Source: Endothia cerciana (lineage: Eukaryota > Ascomycota > Sordariomycetes > Diaporthales > Cryphonectriaceae). From it: DNA of 64,000 bases. Positions 44,689 through 57,073 of the stretch are shown here, in pieces. The notes beneath the pieces are model-generated. The model had not been told where the DNA came from, did no database searches, and saw nothing but the letters and a program-made list of their open reading frames with translations. Both the position numbers and the translations under genes were made by a program. The stretch is from the NCBI GenBank assembly GCA_026119935.1, contig JALRMH010000017.1, forward strand, positions 496,001 to 560,000, in the 5' to 3' direction. How positions within the stretch are numbered: the first letter of the stretch is position 1; the number at the start of each line of letters is the position of its first letter.

Positions 44689-46964
44689 ATGGTAGCTGGT
44701 GGTGATACCGCAGCCGTTTACGATGCGGCCCTGTCGCGGCGACAGGCCCTCATGGGCTCTTCTGGGCCTATGGCTCTGGTAAAGAATGGGCGTGTCTCTG
44801 CCATCGCTGCCTTTGCCTGCATCGGAGGTATTCTTTACGGATACAACCAGGGGATGTTCTCGGGCGTTCTCGCCATGCCCTCCTTCCAAGAGCGTAAGTT
44901 GACGGCCCCTCCCCTCTTCCGGTTTGTCCCTCGTCTATCAAGAGCCAAGGGTTCATCGAGCGACATGCTGATACAAATTTCAACCTCGCAGATATGGGCG
45001 CCTATGACCCGCTGGACCCCGATGCTCCCCAGACCCTCAAGGGCTGGCTGACCTCCATCCTCGAGCTCGGCGCCTGGCTGGGCACCCTCCTGTCCGGCTT
45101 CATCGCCGAGTCCATCTCGCGTAAATACGGCATCCTCGTCGCCGTCTCCGTCTTTGTCCTGGGCGTCGTGATCCAGGCGACCGCCATCACCACGTCGGGC
45201 CACAACTCCATCCTCGCGGGCCGCTTCATCACCGGTATGGGCGTCGGCTCCATGGCCATGATCGTGCCCATCTACAACTCCGAGGTCGCGCCCCCGGAGG
45301 TCCGCGGCGCGCTGGTGGCGCTTCAGCAGCTCGCCATCTGCTTTGGGATCATGATCTCGTTCTGGATCGACTACGGCACCAACTTCATCGGCGGCACGAC
45401 CCTGGCGACGCAGGGCAACGCCGCGTGGCTGGTCCCCATCTGCCTGCAGATCGCCCCCGCGCTGGTCCTCTTCTTCGGGATGCTGCTCATGCCCTTCTCG
45501 CCGCGGTGGCTCGTGCACCACAACCGCGAGGACGAGGCCCGCAAGGTCCTCGCGAGCCTCAGGGGCCTGCCGCAGGACCACGAGCTGGTGGAGCTCGAGT
45601 TCCTCGAGATCAAGGCGCAGAGCCTGTTCGAGAAGAGGTCGGTCGCGGAGCACTTCCCGCACCTGAGGGAGCAGACAGCGTGGAACACGTTCAAGCTGCA
45701 ATTCGTGGCCATCGGGGCGCTGTTCAAGACGAAGCCCATGTTCAAGAGGGTCATCGTTGCGACGGTCACTATGTTCTTCCAGCAGTGGACAGGGATCAAT
45801 GCCGTGCTGTATTATGCCCCTACTATCTTTAGTGACTTGGGCCTGGGGAGTACTGAGACGAGTCTGTTGGCTACGGGTGTGGTTGGTATTGTGATGTTGT
45901 AAGTACTTTGGGCTCCGCTTGCGGGCCTTGTCCCTTCGCTGACCCCAGCTTACAGTGTCGCAACCATTCCGGCTGTGCTATGGGTGGATCGTGTCGGCCG
46001 CAAGCCTGTCCTCGTTGTTGGTGCCATTGGCAGTAAGTTCAGGCTCGACTCCTACCACCTCGAAAGGCCAAAAGACTAACTTGTTTTTGCAGTGGCCGTG
46101 AGTCTTTAGAGGGAGATCCCGTTATCGATATGCGAGGCCTGTGCTGACTGACTCATCCGCCTAGACTTGCCATATCATCATCGCCGTCATCGTCGCGAAG
46201 AACGACAACCAGTGGGCTTCTCAGGCAGCTGCTGGATGGGCCGCCGTCGCGATGGTATGGCTCTTCGTTTCGTTCTTTGGCGTATCGTGGGGCCCGTGCT
46301 CTTGGATTGTATGTCCTGTTTCTTTATATCTAGTGTCCTCGCTCCGCTTTCATCAATAGGCTGATGCGCCGCTCCAGCTCGTCGCCGAGGTCTGGCCTCT
46401 CAGCTCGCGGCCTTACGGTGTCTCGCTGGGTGCTTCTAGTAACTGGATGTGAGTCCCTCTCGTTTATCCATCATCATGTTACCCCCTTTGGTAAGGAGGA
46501 AGGTTGACAAAGATCAACAATGCGCAGGAATAATTTCATCGTCGGCCAGGTCACGCCCGACATGCTCGAGGAGATGCCCTATGGGACGTACATCCTATTC
46601 GGCCTGCTTACCTTCATCGGCGCGGCATTCATCTGGTTCTTCGTCCCCGAGACCAAGAGGCTAAGTCTTGAAGAAATGGTCAGTATATTACCCACTCCCC
46701 ACGGCTCACCTAGCCGTCTTATGCGGCTCAACCACCAAGCGCCCCCCGTGAAACAAATGAGCTAACCTACCGCCCGTTCCGCAGGACGTCATCTTCGGGG
46801 CACAAGGCACAGCCCAGGCCGACCTCGAACGCATGGAGGAGATCAACCACGAGATCGGCCTCAGCCAGATGCTACGTGGCTTGCCCCACGTGGCTGGCAG
46901 CGGCAGTGATATCGGTGACGCGGAGAAGGAGAAGGTCGATGAGCGTACCGAGAATGCACACTGA
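44689..46964 (+). CDS. MFS sugar transporter (hexose/quinate type)
   Basis: Predicted 579 residues from eight exons: 44689-44893, 44992-45898, 45956-46032, 46093-46097, 46165-46308, 46378-46448, 46528-46678 and 46785-46964. Frame is kept throughout; the 5-nt exon is required to join VGAIG to TCHIIIAVIV. It is a plasma-membrane proton symporter of the sugar porter family with 12 helices. Signatures are GGILYGYNQGMFSGVLAMP in helix 1, GRFITGMGVGSMAMIVPIYN with EVAPPEVRG, PFSPRWL after helix 6, QQWTGINAVLYYAPTIF in helix 7, WVDRVGRKP, and PETKRLSLEEMD after helix 12. The usual PESPRWL reads PFSPRWL. The C-terminal tail is acidic and hydrophilic. The substrate (glucose, pentose, quinate or other) cannot be settled by eye. 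Confidence 0.92.
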
Positions 46965-48287
46965 GACGTCGAGACCGCATTAAGAGGGGATGAGGACCAG
47001 CGGTAGTTTGTGTTCAGTGGCCAGGCGGTTGTTTGTGTGGTGTCTCGGGCGGACCTCCCCCCCCCCCCCAAGAGCATTGGATTATCTGCGCCTCTGCTGA
47101 TTCCGTCCAAACGACTATCTGGTCGGACGGAACCTGGAACCTAAAGCAGATTAGCAGCTAGCTGGTGCCGGGCTAGTCTAGAGGCGCCTCGTGGGACTGT
47201 CAGAGCTCTTGAAGGCCATGTGGAAATTAACATTAAATCCTTGCATATGCATTTGAACCTGTCTAGCATGGAATCATCAGCGGCCCGCTACGCTGCTCCC
47301 CTTACCTTGCTAGTGTCGTCCAAAGGTCCCAGAACATTATATACCGTATTCAGCCTTGCGGAGTGTCCATCGCCTTGTCTCTAATATCTACTGTGTCTTC
47401 TTCTCACTCCTTTAGTCCACATCGTCATTTGAATATCTGTTTATACTAAGTGATCACTACGCATAGGTATACAGTGTTCCTGGAGATGCCATGAGCTTCA
47501 TCTACTTGCTAGCGCAGGGCGCGAGGTTATTGTGTCCTAGTTCGAGATAGCCCGTGCACTCTCCTCTTCTCCTCTTCTCCTTTATTCCAGGAGCCGTATG
47601 TATTCCCAATGCATTATATTAACGCTATGGCCTCAAGATATTCCATCGAACAATCCTAACACCTATTATGCTTATTCGACAGAGTTACTATTTCCAGTAT
47701 GAGCAGTATCTAACCAAGCCAGAAATCCCATGGCATCTATTATAGAACTTGACTCAAACGTATAAGAAAGAGGCGTGAGAAATCCTGCGTTTCCGAGGCA
47801 ATGGCCCGATAGCGCGGTCTCGAGGAGGGGTGAGCTGCAGAGTTCTCACTGATCAACAGGTGCTGGTCGTTCCCAGCCTCGCCCTAGGAAAATAAGATAA
47901 GTTCTTGCAAGGCTATATGAGGTGGGTTTTGACGATCGGAAATGTAGTTAGTACTCAGTAGTACGTTAAAAACTTAAGAAAAATCCGTCTGGCTGCCCTT
48001 CTTAACACCGATCCTTCATCTCGTCTCATCGACAATCTCTTGCAACTCGGTCACAAAACTATTTCTTGAGTCTCTGTTTACTACGCGAGCGCCTCTTGCA
48101 GTCCAACCTGATGAAACTGCTTGAATAGGTCCCCTAGCTGGATACGCACCCTCCGATCAATCCACCAGCGGGTCTAGAGACCTTATATTCGACAAGTCTG
48201 TCCTGACACCATCCTGTTCGGCCACCCGGGGTCGGAGACAGAAAAGGGAAGAAGAGAACCGAAGATACATTCAACACGAGGAGGACA
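46965..48287. other. Intergenic stretch
   Basis: Contains a C run of about 13 at 47057-47069, in the transporter's likely 3' UTR. No open frame of note and no RNA gene recognised. Confidence 0.55.
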
Positions 48288-49505
48288 ATGACGATGGACA
48301 CCAACACATCAAGCCCCATACCAAGTTCCAACGGGTCTGCGATCCCACCCAGAGATGAATTGACCTTGGATGACTGTGTCATCAAGATTCGGGACACGCA
48401 GGCCCAGGGTGCCACGGCCACTCGTTACGTCCTCATCAATGTCCAACGTACGACGAAACAAGTATGTTCACCGCTTCTTTTAATATAGTTAAATAAAATC
48501 ACCCTTGTTCCTTCTCTGCTTCCTCTATTCGCGCCTTTCTTCCTCCCTGTCCCAATCTTCGCTGCTTTCTCTTTCCCTCCTTTCTGTAGAGCCCCCATCC
48601 CTACCTTTTCTCTTCTATATCTCTACTTCTGTTCCTTGGATAAGTGCCCTAAATCTCGAACACCGCTGTTCGTGTGTGGTTATAGCAGTCGGCCAATATT
48701 TTTTTGCACACAGGTATCCTCGGAGAAACAGGCACCTTCGAAAGGACAGCAATTCTCGAAGAAGCACTACTTCTTCGAGGTCACAACAGACGCCGTCTCG
48801 AAAGCCATAACAGGCGAGAGAGTGGTGGTCCGACTTCCGGCCGACCTCCTCTTTAGCGATCTTGACGAGGTGCTGATCCAAGCCTTCCGGTGGAAAGACA
48901 TGTTCGGCCGTGCCGAGTCCAACAAGCACGAATGCCATTTCGAATTCCAACGCGACGACGCCAGGCCATGGGACTACACCATGTTCAAGATCATCAACGA
49001 TGCCGCCCTCGCCGCGGCCGTGGCCAGGGAGACAGACATCCAGCAACGCCTACCCTGTGGAGGCAAGGTGCCCCGGAATGCCGAGTCCAAGAGGCGCTTC
49101 CTCCGGCACCGTGCGGGAGAGGGACACCGCTTGGAGTGCTTGAGGCCCGGCCTGGCGCCCGACGGTCCTGGCAAGAAGCCGCGCATAGTGTGTACCACCC
49201 TGCAGGCGCAGAGCTTCAAGCAAGACCTCGAGGATCTCGAAACGGTCTATTTTGCGGAGCAGGAGACGCTAAGCGGTGTTTTTGAGGGCCTGTCCGCCGA
49301 CGTCAAGTCGGTGAAGTGGACCGTCAAGTTTGGAAGCACCAGCTTGACGACCGTGTCGCATCGGATCCGAATATTGCGAAAAGTTGAAGTGGAACCCCCG
49401 GGGCCCAGTGACTCGGAGGATTCAGATGTAGGGGAGGACGACGGATTGAATTGTTTGAAATGGTTAGGCCATGGTGATGAGGGGACGGGTGGGGAGCATT
49501 GCTGA
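48288..49505 (+). CDS. Hypothetical protein, lineage-specific
   Basis: Predicted 321 residues from two exons, 48288-48461 and 48714-49505, with a 252-bp intron (GTATGT...CACACAG) that is CT-rich. The alternative start at 48636 lies inside the intron and is less likely, because exon 1 (LTLDDCVIKIRDTQAQGATA) is well composed. The central part (KKHYFFEVTTDAVSKAITGE) reads as an alpha/beta domain. The C-terminus is acidic (DSEDSDVGEDDG). There is no signal peptide, membrane segment or motif I recognise. Function unknown. Confidence 0.6.
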
Positions 49506-49992
49506 TGACCGGTGCTGAGTTTCCTGGATGTGGTGGAGAGTTATTAGAGGCAGAATTGCGGGTTGTATTGTGATGTCTTTATGAACAATGGTTGACAATA
49601 GAGATAATAGAACTGTGAAGGAGGTCAGTAACCAATAATTAGAAGCTAGCTTGGGATCAAAACCATATCAATGAATTTATTAAAACTTTCGTTCACCATT
49701 CAACGGTAGCCTCCACTTTAAAACCATCCCTTATCCTGACACCATTTCTTTCACCTGGAACCTTCTACAGGCAGCTCGCAAACAAGTCAATCGTCCTTGA
49801 CAGATCAACCTACCTCAATTCATTCCCGCACGTTTCCCCTGAAACATCATCCCCAGACAGGACCTCAGCAAACAACTTCCCACCAATCTACCTGAGTAGA
49901 CCTCAGTTGACGACGCAGATACTACGATTAACTATAGACTTCTCCCCGCTCTCTTCCATCTCAACTACACACACCTCGTCCACTCATAGAAT
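49506..49992. other. Intergenic stretch
   Basis: AT-richer gap of about 490 bp. It holds the 3' end of the hypothetical gene and the likely promoter of the next locus. Nothing else seen. Confidence 0.5.
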
Positions 49993-51759
49993 ATGGCCGC
50001 CCACGCTCCTAAAGCTCCGAAGAAACGCAGGGCCAACAAGGACGCCCGGAAGGCCAAAGGCTCGAAGGCGGTCAAAGTTCCCGAGTTAGCTTGTGGCGAT
50101 GCCCTTCGACTGCCAGTACTTCCGCTGCTCTCAGCGTTCTGGCATCTCCAGTCGACGTCCCACCCCTTCCACTCCTCCCGAGGCTCCTAAGACTCCTGCT
50201 GCTCTCAAACCCTGCAATCCTCTGGAGGATTCCCCGAGGTCCACGGCTTCTACGACACCCTCGAGCTCGAAGTCTATCGACGACGGCAATGCCTCTGCAG
50301 CCGTCAAGGCTGTCGAGCTCTCGAGTCAGTTGGGAGGCAGGCGGGGCAAACGCAAGCCCTTTTGCTGCCCAGCATGCTGGCATTGGAACGGAATTCGAAT
50401 CAAGAAGGAGAAGAAGAAGGGCAAGAGGATCCCCTGTAGAGGCGAGCTCATCACCGTCAGTACCCGACACGCGGGGTTGCAAAAGATCAGCATGCCGACC
50501 GCCTTCCGATACCTCAACGTGCTCCCGCGCGAGATAGAGATTACGGTCTGGGAGGATGCCATCCACAAGGCCGGCGTCCACTCTCTTGCTGCCGCGCTGA
50601 AGAGGGACTCGCCCGTGCACCCCTGGGACCTGGCCAATCCCCACGCCTACCGAGAGCCTCTCTTTAAGACGATGTTGACGGGGGAGATCGACAAGCACGG
50701 CCACAGGATCTCGGTCGCGAGGGAGCTTCCGTTGTGGGAGGGCGATGACTGGGGTGAGGAAACGCGCGGCCGCTTGTGCCTGGTGGACCGCCAGCCGCTC
50801 AAGACTTCTCCTGGATCGTTTATCACGTACGCCGACAACTTCCCCGTCGGCCGCTCCTCTTCGTTCCACACCTTCTAGAGCGCCAGGAAGCGGTCGAACT
50901 TACCTGTGGACGCGATTCGCGGCCTCCTCGACCAGCCGCCCGACATCAAGCTTGGAGGTAACGAGACCATTACCATTGACGGTGCCCGCGATCTCGTCTA
51001 CGTCAAGTTCTTCTCCGATGTCAACCTCGGCAAACACCCCAGCAGCGCGTCCCACATGTACTCTCGCATACCCGCCTTCGATTGCGACGTGTCCGGCCAC
51101 GGACGCACCAACGACCGGAGCTTCAACCGCGTCAGCCGCGTCGCCAGCGAGGTCAACCCCAGTCATCTCACACCACGGTAAGTTCCCCCTCACGTTGGTC
51201 ACCCACGGTGAAAGCCCCGTCCTAGCAGTTGCTAACACCTGACTTGCCTGTAGTGTCTCATGCCCGCGACCGGCGGTGAGAAGCCCTTTTGGTCCCCCTT
51301 GTGCGCCTCTGCCACAAGCTCGAGCGCGTGCACGGCCCGTATGACGAAGGGAATCAAGCGCCTCGCGGGGTTCTTGCATGCCTTTCCCGACCTGCAGGAG
51401 GTATTCATCGTGTTCCCTTGGAACGGGCGGTGGAATATGGAGCAGAGCCCCGGGAGGGCGCTACTGCGCAAGCGGCGCGCCTGCGAACCGCACCGCCTCG
51501 TGGAAGGCGAGTTTCCCCGGCCGAGGGTCGAGGAGAATGCCACAGGGAGGGAGTTCAGGTGTGCCCAGGGGGCGCTCTCAGGGAGCCAATCAATGCGGTT
51601 CCTAAAGTGACGACAGTGGTGGATGTCTATCAGTGGTGGTACATCAATCAGGGACCGGGAAGTAGTGGCAGTGATGAGGTGTTATGCCAGAGAGGGGCTG
51701 AGAGTGTTAACTTCCGGGCGCTGTTCTGGGATCAGGAGGAGGTGACTAGGTGTCAATGA
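49993..51759 (+). pseudogene. 2EXR-domain protein gene, broken
   Basis: The main frame from about 50099 to 50878 includes MPTAFRYLNVLPREIEITVW followed by EDA, the core of the fungal 2EXR domain (F-x-x-L-P-x-E-x-R/E-x-x-I/V-W). It stops at TAG 50876-50878, but the same frame continues with SARKRSNLPVDAIRGLLDQ and TITIDGARDLVYVKFF. An intron at 51180-51253 fits (GTAAGT...CTGTAG). After it, homologous pieces alternate frames: LVRLCHKLERVH, then IKRLAGFLHAFPDLQEVFIV, then VTTVVDVYQWWYINQGP ending at 51759. A basic N-terminal piece at 49993 (APKAPKKRRANKDARKAKGS) is in yet another frame. Most 2EXR proteins have no known role. One stop and at least two frameshifts make this a likely pseudogene. 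Confidence 0.6.
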
Positions 51760-52151
51760 GATAGCCCAACACGCAGTACCCAGAGGTAGGGATAGTACAC
51801 CGATCGATTGAGATGAAGATATGTTATGGCTCATTGGTCGGCGGGGATGGTCTCCCACTGCAGCTCCCTGTGAAACGGCCTCCAAGACAACCTCCTGTGG
51901 GAACACTCCCACGACTTGCCGCCTAGGGTTTACACTATACACTGGCCAACTTACAACAAACGATTTGTCGTGCCTCTCTAGGTCTAGGTAACAACACGCG
52001 GGTCAGGCCCCGTGTGTGATGTAACGTTTATTTTGTTTGGACAGCACGTTGCTTTCTTGGTGCTGGCCATGGTAGCTAGCCAGCCATGCTTTATCAGATC
52101 CGCCTCGATCGTAGCTCGTAAAAGGTGTTCTCACTTCACTGCCACGGCCCT
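51760..52151. other. Intergenic stretch between convergent genes
   Basis: About 390 bp with no coding signal. Confidence 0.5.
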
Positions 52152-53595
52152 TTACTTGTGCTGTTCCTCCCCATCTACCCCTTGGAACTGAAAGGGCTGG
52201 GAGAGCCGCCTGTCCGCCAGAGGGTAGTGGTAGAGGCCAGTGATCCGGTTCCCGAACTGCTGGGCCATCGTCGTCGGACGTGGTACGAATTCCTTGCCGG
52301 TCGATTGGGGACAGGGCACGCGACCAAGCAGCTCCGCGATGAATTCTTCGTGTGTGGCTGCCAGCTCTGCCCTGCGCTCCTTGGACGGCACGCCCCTGTT
52401 GTACTCGACGTTCATCATGTCGTAGATGACCCTCCGCGCGGGCGACTGACTGTCGCATTGCTTGTACACGAGGCTGATGAACCCGGCCGGTATCGCCTTG
52501 CGCTCCAGCGAAATCTCGCCGTCGATGAAGGCGTCGATCGCCGCGTTGAAAAGTGCCTGGGGAACACCCGGTAATCAGTGTCCCTGCTGGTGAGGGCTTA
52601 ATGGGTAACGCGGACACGGGGAGGAAGTAGATGCGGACGCACATCCCAACATGATTTATCGGCCAAGATTACAGCCTTGAGAAGCGCCGATTGGTAGTCC
52701 GCGGCACCTCCAGAGCCCTTAGGGGCCTGCGTTCCAGCCTTCCCACAAGGCTTCCGAATCTTCAGATCTTGGAAGGTCAAAGAGGAGGTCCCCGGTTGGG
52801 GGCAGCCCGCCTGGTAGTCGGCAAGACGGAGCTCCTCTAGAGAGAAGCCGGCAAATAAATTATAGGGAGAATTGACAACTGAACGGGTGGGATCGTCAGC
52901 AGTTGATAGGATAGACGACAATGTCTGATTTTCAATGTCATGACCTACATAGTATCTCCTTACTATCTGACTCACGGCCCCTGATAGGTAAGGGCTCTAG
53001 GTTGGACGTGAATGCTGAGGGTGCAGACCTAGATTGACGCGCCCGGATTACCGGTATTGCACTGGACGGGTTGGTAAAAGCTGTAGGGCTATCAAATCCC
53101 AGAGAAGATGGATTGGTGATAGTCGCAGGCACAGCTACAGGCTGGGATGGGGAGGTCCGCACCCCGACATGAGGGACCCGACCCGTATAGAGGAACTCGA
53201 CGAGGATCTTGAATGCGGCTGGATCGTCGTCCTCTAGAGTGATGATGCCCTCTTGTTGCTCCCTGGAACCGCTGGCCAAGGTGGCCTTGAAGTGAGGGGC
53301 TCTTGATATGAGAAGGGCCTTGTGGATGACAAATTCCTTCTGGTCCGGACCGACGAAGAAGGTCACCAGTCCTGTGCCCAGGTCGCTGGGCAAAGTAAGA
53401 TCTCGTCAGTCAAAGTGCGTGTCCAAGCGGTGGGGAATAGAGGTGCAAATATTTTCCGGACAACCAGCCGCGAAACTCTCGGCCGCCGTCTCAAATGTTT
53501 CCCAGATGTCAAGTGGGGGTTGAAGGAGGTATTTCGCGACTGGCGGTTGAAGAATGGCAATACGGTTCGAACATACTCTGCAAGCAAGACAGGCT
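52152..53595 (-). CDS. BTB/POZ-domain protein
   Basis: Predicted 361 residues from four exons: 53595-53573, 53385-52964, 52878-52643 and 52556-52152. Frames join cleanly. The first exon (MEPVLLA) is my weakest call, chosen because the frame of exon 2 has an upstream stop and no ATG; TTTGCCCAG just before 53385 is a good acceptor. The BTB fold is at the N-terminus: GLVTFFVGPDQKEFVIHKAL, SRAPHFKATL, EGIITLEDDDPAAFKILVEF and LYTGRVPHV. A Ser/Pro-rich insert of about 80 residues separates it from YQSALLKAVILADKSCWDAL and AAIDAFIDGEISL, the usual end of these fungal BTB proteins. BTB domains dimerise and often link substrates to Cullin-3. Fungal stand-alone members are largely unstudied. Confidence 0.78.
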
Positions 53596-54209
53596 CCATG
53601 ATGGTTCTCAACGATGGCGATCCGACAATCGTCACTGGAAGGCGAATGTTGAGTTGCACAAGAGCGAGAAGATACCAGCAGGTTGGCGTCGCTCGTAACC
53701 CAGACGAATGCTGAAACCCGAACAAGGTGTTGTTGGTTCTCGTCATGCAGCATCCTGCGCTTAGGTGCAGAAACTTATGTAAGGGCACGGTTGCCCACCA
53801 TCAATTTTGATGCCACGCCTGTTGATTGGCCACTGAGCTGGGCAGGTCAGCCCAAGTCCCTGTTGGTAACCTGGCGAAGGTGGACGTGGTCTTGCCCCGT
53901 CTCGTGATGCAGAGTTGATGATCGTGAGGTGGGCTTAAGAACGGCTCGGGCCTCGGTAGAACTGAGGAGTAAGAGGCCTCAGCAAGCTCAATGCTTACCC
54001 GAGAAGTGGTCTTCCATAGGAGAGCAGACGTTTTTGGAGACAGCTTTCCATTGAGAACTGGTGTATTAAGTGTTTACAGAAGGAAGCGTCGGCTCGTCTG
54101 CGTCTACGTCCACGGCGCGCCTGAGACAGGCCTGCATTCCCTGTATACAATGCCCCTCGGCACGGGCCTCACGAACAGGACCTTGTCCAACAAGTCCAAT
54201 TACGGCCAC
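53596..54209. other. Intergenic stretch
   Basis: About 610 bp. The open frames here are short and unrecognised. Confidence 0.5.
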
Positions 54210-56020
54210 TCAGTGACGATCCGGACTGGTCCTCGGCGTGCTGGGCGGCATAGGCCACGCTTCTGGAGAGAGCACATCGCTGCTCGCGATGCTGGAGGCG
54301 CCCATGCTTCCATGGCTCGTCCTGTTCTGCGTCAGACTGCGCGCCGCCGGTTTCTCATCGCCCACGACAGGGCGATACGCCTTGTATCCTCCGTTCAGCT
54401 CAGCGACCGGCGCATGTGAAGCCATCATCGTGGGGTATTTGTTTATCGACAGGGGTGGCGGCTTAAGGTCTTCCGACTTGTAAGTCCTCTGAACAGACCG
54501 CTGATAAGGCTCTCTGTCCCCAGCCGGCCTGGACGGCCTCGGCGCAGGGGGCCGCCAGCCTGACTCTCTACCACCAGCCCCGGCCGCTCTGGAGGGCGGC
54601 CCTCGCATAGGTGGCCGCCATTCTGGGCCGCCGCCCCCGCCGTTGCCGCCTGATAGCCTCGACGACCTAGCTGGTATGCTGACGATCCGGGCTTCTGAGC
54701 CTGCGACGCTGATTGCCGTTCCCGGTTCGGGTCTTGATATTGGCGATGGTTGCTGCAGAGGGAAAGCGGTCGGATCCGGTGAGACGGGGGACACGTCCGA
54801 TGCTGGATCGTGGCTCTGGGGTGAGATGGGTGAGACGGGACAGACCAGGCGGCCGCTCAGATGACTGGTATCGACGGTGAGATTGTTGGGATTTCCCTTC
54901 GGACCTGACATCGGGCCCACAGCCCGCACGGTATTGGTGCCAATTAGTGTCTCGCCCGTCATGTTCGGAGCGGTGCCATCGCCTTTCTCAATGTTGTAAT
55001 AAGGTCCGACATGGCTCTCCCTATTCTTCTTGAGGGGGGCGAGAGCGCGCTGCATGAATGGTGACGCCCTGGACCTGTAGAGCAGGAAGCCGATGATGGC
55101 CAGAGCGGCCACGGCGACTAGAGCCGGAGATCAGCAGGCGCGTGAGGCCACAAAGAGTGACGGGCCGGCCTTTACTTACCCACAACGCCAGCAATCACCC
55201 CGGCATTTGAGTGTGAGGCCACGTCGCTGGTACTTGAAGATAGAGAAGCGGAGGCAGATGATGTCGCTAATGAGGAACTCGCGCTGAAAGCAGTCTCTGA
55301 AGCCGTACCTGCACTCGCTGTGCCCGTGCCCGTGCCTGTGCCCGTGCTCGTGCTCGTGCTCGTGAGGTCCGCCGCGGCGTTCTGTGACGCCGAGGTTGGT
55401 GTGCTGGTCGACCCTGCTGTCTCATCCGGTCTGCTGATGGCTGTCGACGTTCCATCGGAGGTAGCTATGGTAGATGAAGCGGAATCGCTCGGCTCGGCCG
55501 CAGAGGTTATCTCGGCAGTGTTCGAGGTCGTGTCTGAAGTCTTAGCTTCCGGGGTTGTTGTTGTTGTTGTTGTTGTTGTTGCTGCTGCCGCCGCCGTAGT
55601 CTCTGAGGATTCTTTAGACGACGTTGTCGTCTCTGCTGTGGTGGTAGCCTCTGGCGTCGGTGAAGTGGAAGCGCTGCTGTCGCCTCCTCCCTTCCCATTC
55701 CCTTCCCCACCTCCTCCGTGTGGCTTTTTCTCTCCATTTCCCCCTCCACTGGAGTCTCCATTGCCCGGGCCGCCGCGTCCATTGCTCGCCTCCCTCACCG
55801 CGAGACGCGACATGTCGAAGCGCGCGCCATGCATCTTCGTCAACCGCACCTCATGAGTGTCTCCGACTGGGGGTTGTTGAGCTTCGGAACTCAGGTGCTC
55901 GCCGCCCACAGCATGTCTGTGATGGTGTCTGGCCTGTGTAGCTGCCAGAGAGACAAGCGAGTTGGGGGAGGAGAGAGAGGGGGACCCCGGACTGTTGGTG
56001 GCTTGTGAGTCCCGGGGCAT
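54210..56020 (-). CDS. Ser/Thr-rich single-pass membrane protein (Mid2/WSC-sensor-like)
   Basis: Predicted 582 residues from two exons, 56020-55180 and 55117-54210. A Gly/Asn-rich stretch (GGPGNGDSSGGGNGEKK) comes first. A long Ser/Thr/Ala-rich region follows, including a polythreonine run encoded by an ACA/ACG-type repeat (about 55553-55590) and a TGTGTG repeat (about 55318-55360). Such regions are normally O-mannosylated outside the cell. The single helix is GVIAGVVVAVAALAIIGFLL, split by the intron, then basic YRSR. The cytoplasmic tail of about 280 residues is Pro/Arg/Ser-rich. This layout fits fungal cell-wall stress sensors or related mucin-like proteins. No WSC cysteine domain and no convincing signal peptide are seen at the current ATG, so a further 5' exon is likely. 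Confidence 0.7.
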
Positions 56021-57031
56021 CAGGATGAAGGATCACAAAGCGAGGGGCAGGGCCCACGGCGGCGAACCATTGGACCGATGGTTCTCGAGGTGCTGATGGC
56101 GGGATGTTCGGCCCCTGCATGAGGTCGCATTGCCGCCCCGGAGCAGACAAGTTCTGACCGAGTCCCCACCGCCAACATGTGCCATCCTGTATCATGCCAC
56201 AGCGCTAGGCCCGACCCAGGTGGCCATTGCAAGGTGGGAATAGACAGCGAATCTCCGGTGCGTCACACCACGCGCATTGGCCTGCCGTTGTCCTGGAGGC
56301 TGTGGTGGGCAGGCCTGGCCCGCGGAGGAATCAGGAACGCCAATCGAAACACACAACCTCCACGGCGTTCGCGACCCGTGCGGTTGCATGCTTGTGTCGT
56401 GGACGCGACCCATCTCGACGCTGCTGGCACTTGCTCGAGCTGCTCCATCCGGGACGGCTTTGACTGGTAGCGAGTGGATATTTCAAGGTTATTCTCGGGC
56501 AATAAACAGGCCTCGTGTCCGTGAAACAGAGGACAGGGACATGTTCCCGTGGAGCTCGGGTGAAAAACAGTGGAGAGCTGTGGCCTGGTGGACCCAATTC
56601 CCGGACTGGCTCGACCAATATGACCTGGCGCTGACGCAGGAACCGTTCAGGGGTACAGAGGTTATACTACTATGGTACATACTATTGATACTACACTACT
56701 GTTTGTAGCATGTGTGGGGGAACTAGGTCTGTAACTCTGTGCTCTATTTCCGGTCAGACTTCGCTGCTGCTGCCACCGACCCCCCCGGTTGAAGGGAAAA
56801 GTCAAAAGAAGGTTGAGGACCAATTGGGGACAGTTTCAAGAACTAGAGAAGAAGCGGTGAAGGGTTATGGTTATCTTCAACTGTGCGACATTATCCTCAC
56901 AACTCCGTATTCTACTACGTGCTACAAATCCTCATTCCCTCGACGCATCTTGGAACCCAGGTCAGACAACTTGCAAGTGTTAAAAGTCCTCACCACCCTC
57001 CCTCTCATTCTGGTAATTGTATCGGGGCCGG

Positions 57032-57073
<42 letters not shown>

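Noticed and set aside
44994..45902. Long minus-strand frame (44835-45701) opposite the transporter
   Set aside because: Arg/Glu/Gly-rich shadow of the transporter exon.
53391..53393. TTG as start codon of the BTB gene
   Set aside because: Fungal nuclear genes start at ATG; an intron acceptor just after it and an ATG exon at 53595 explain the N-terminus better.
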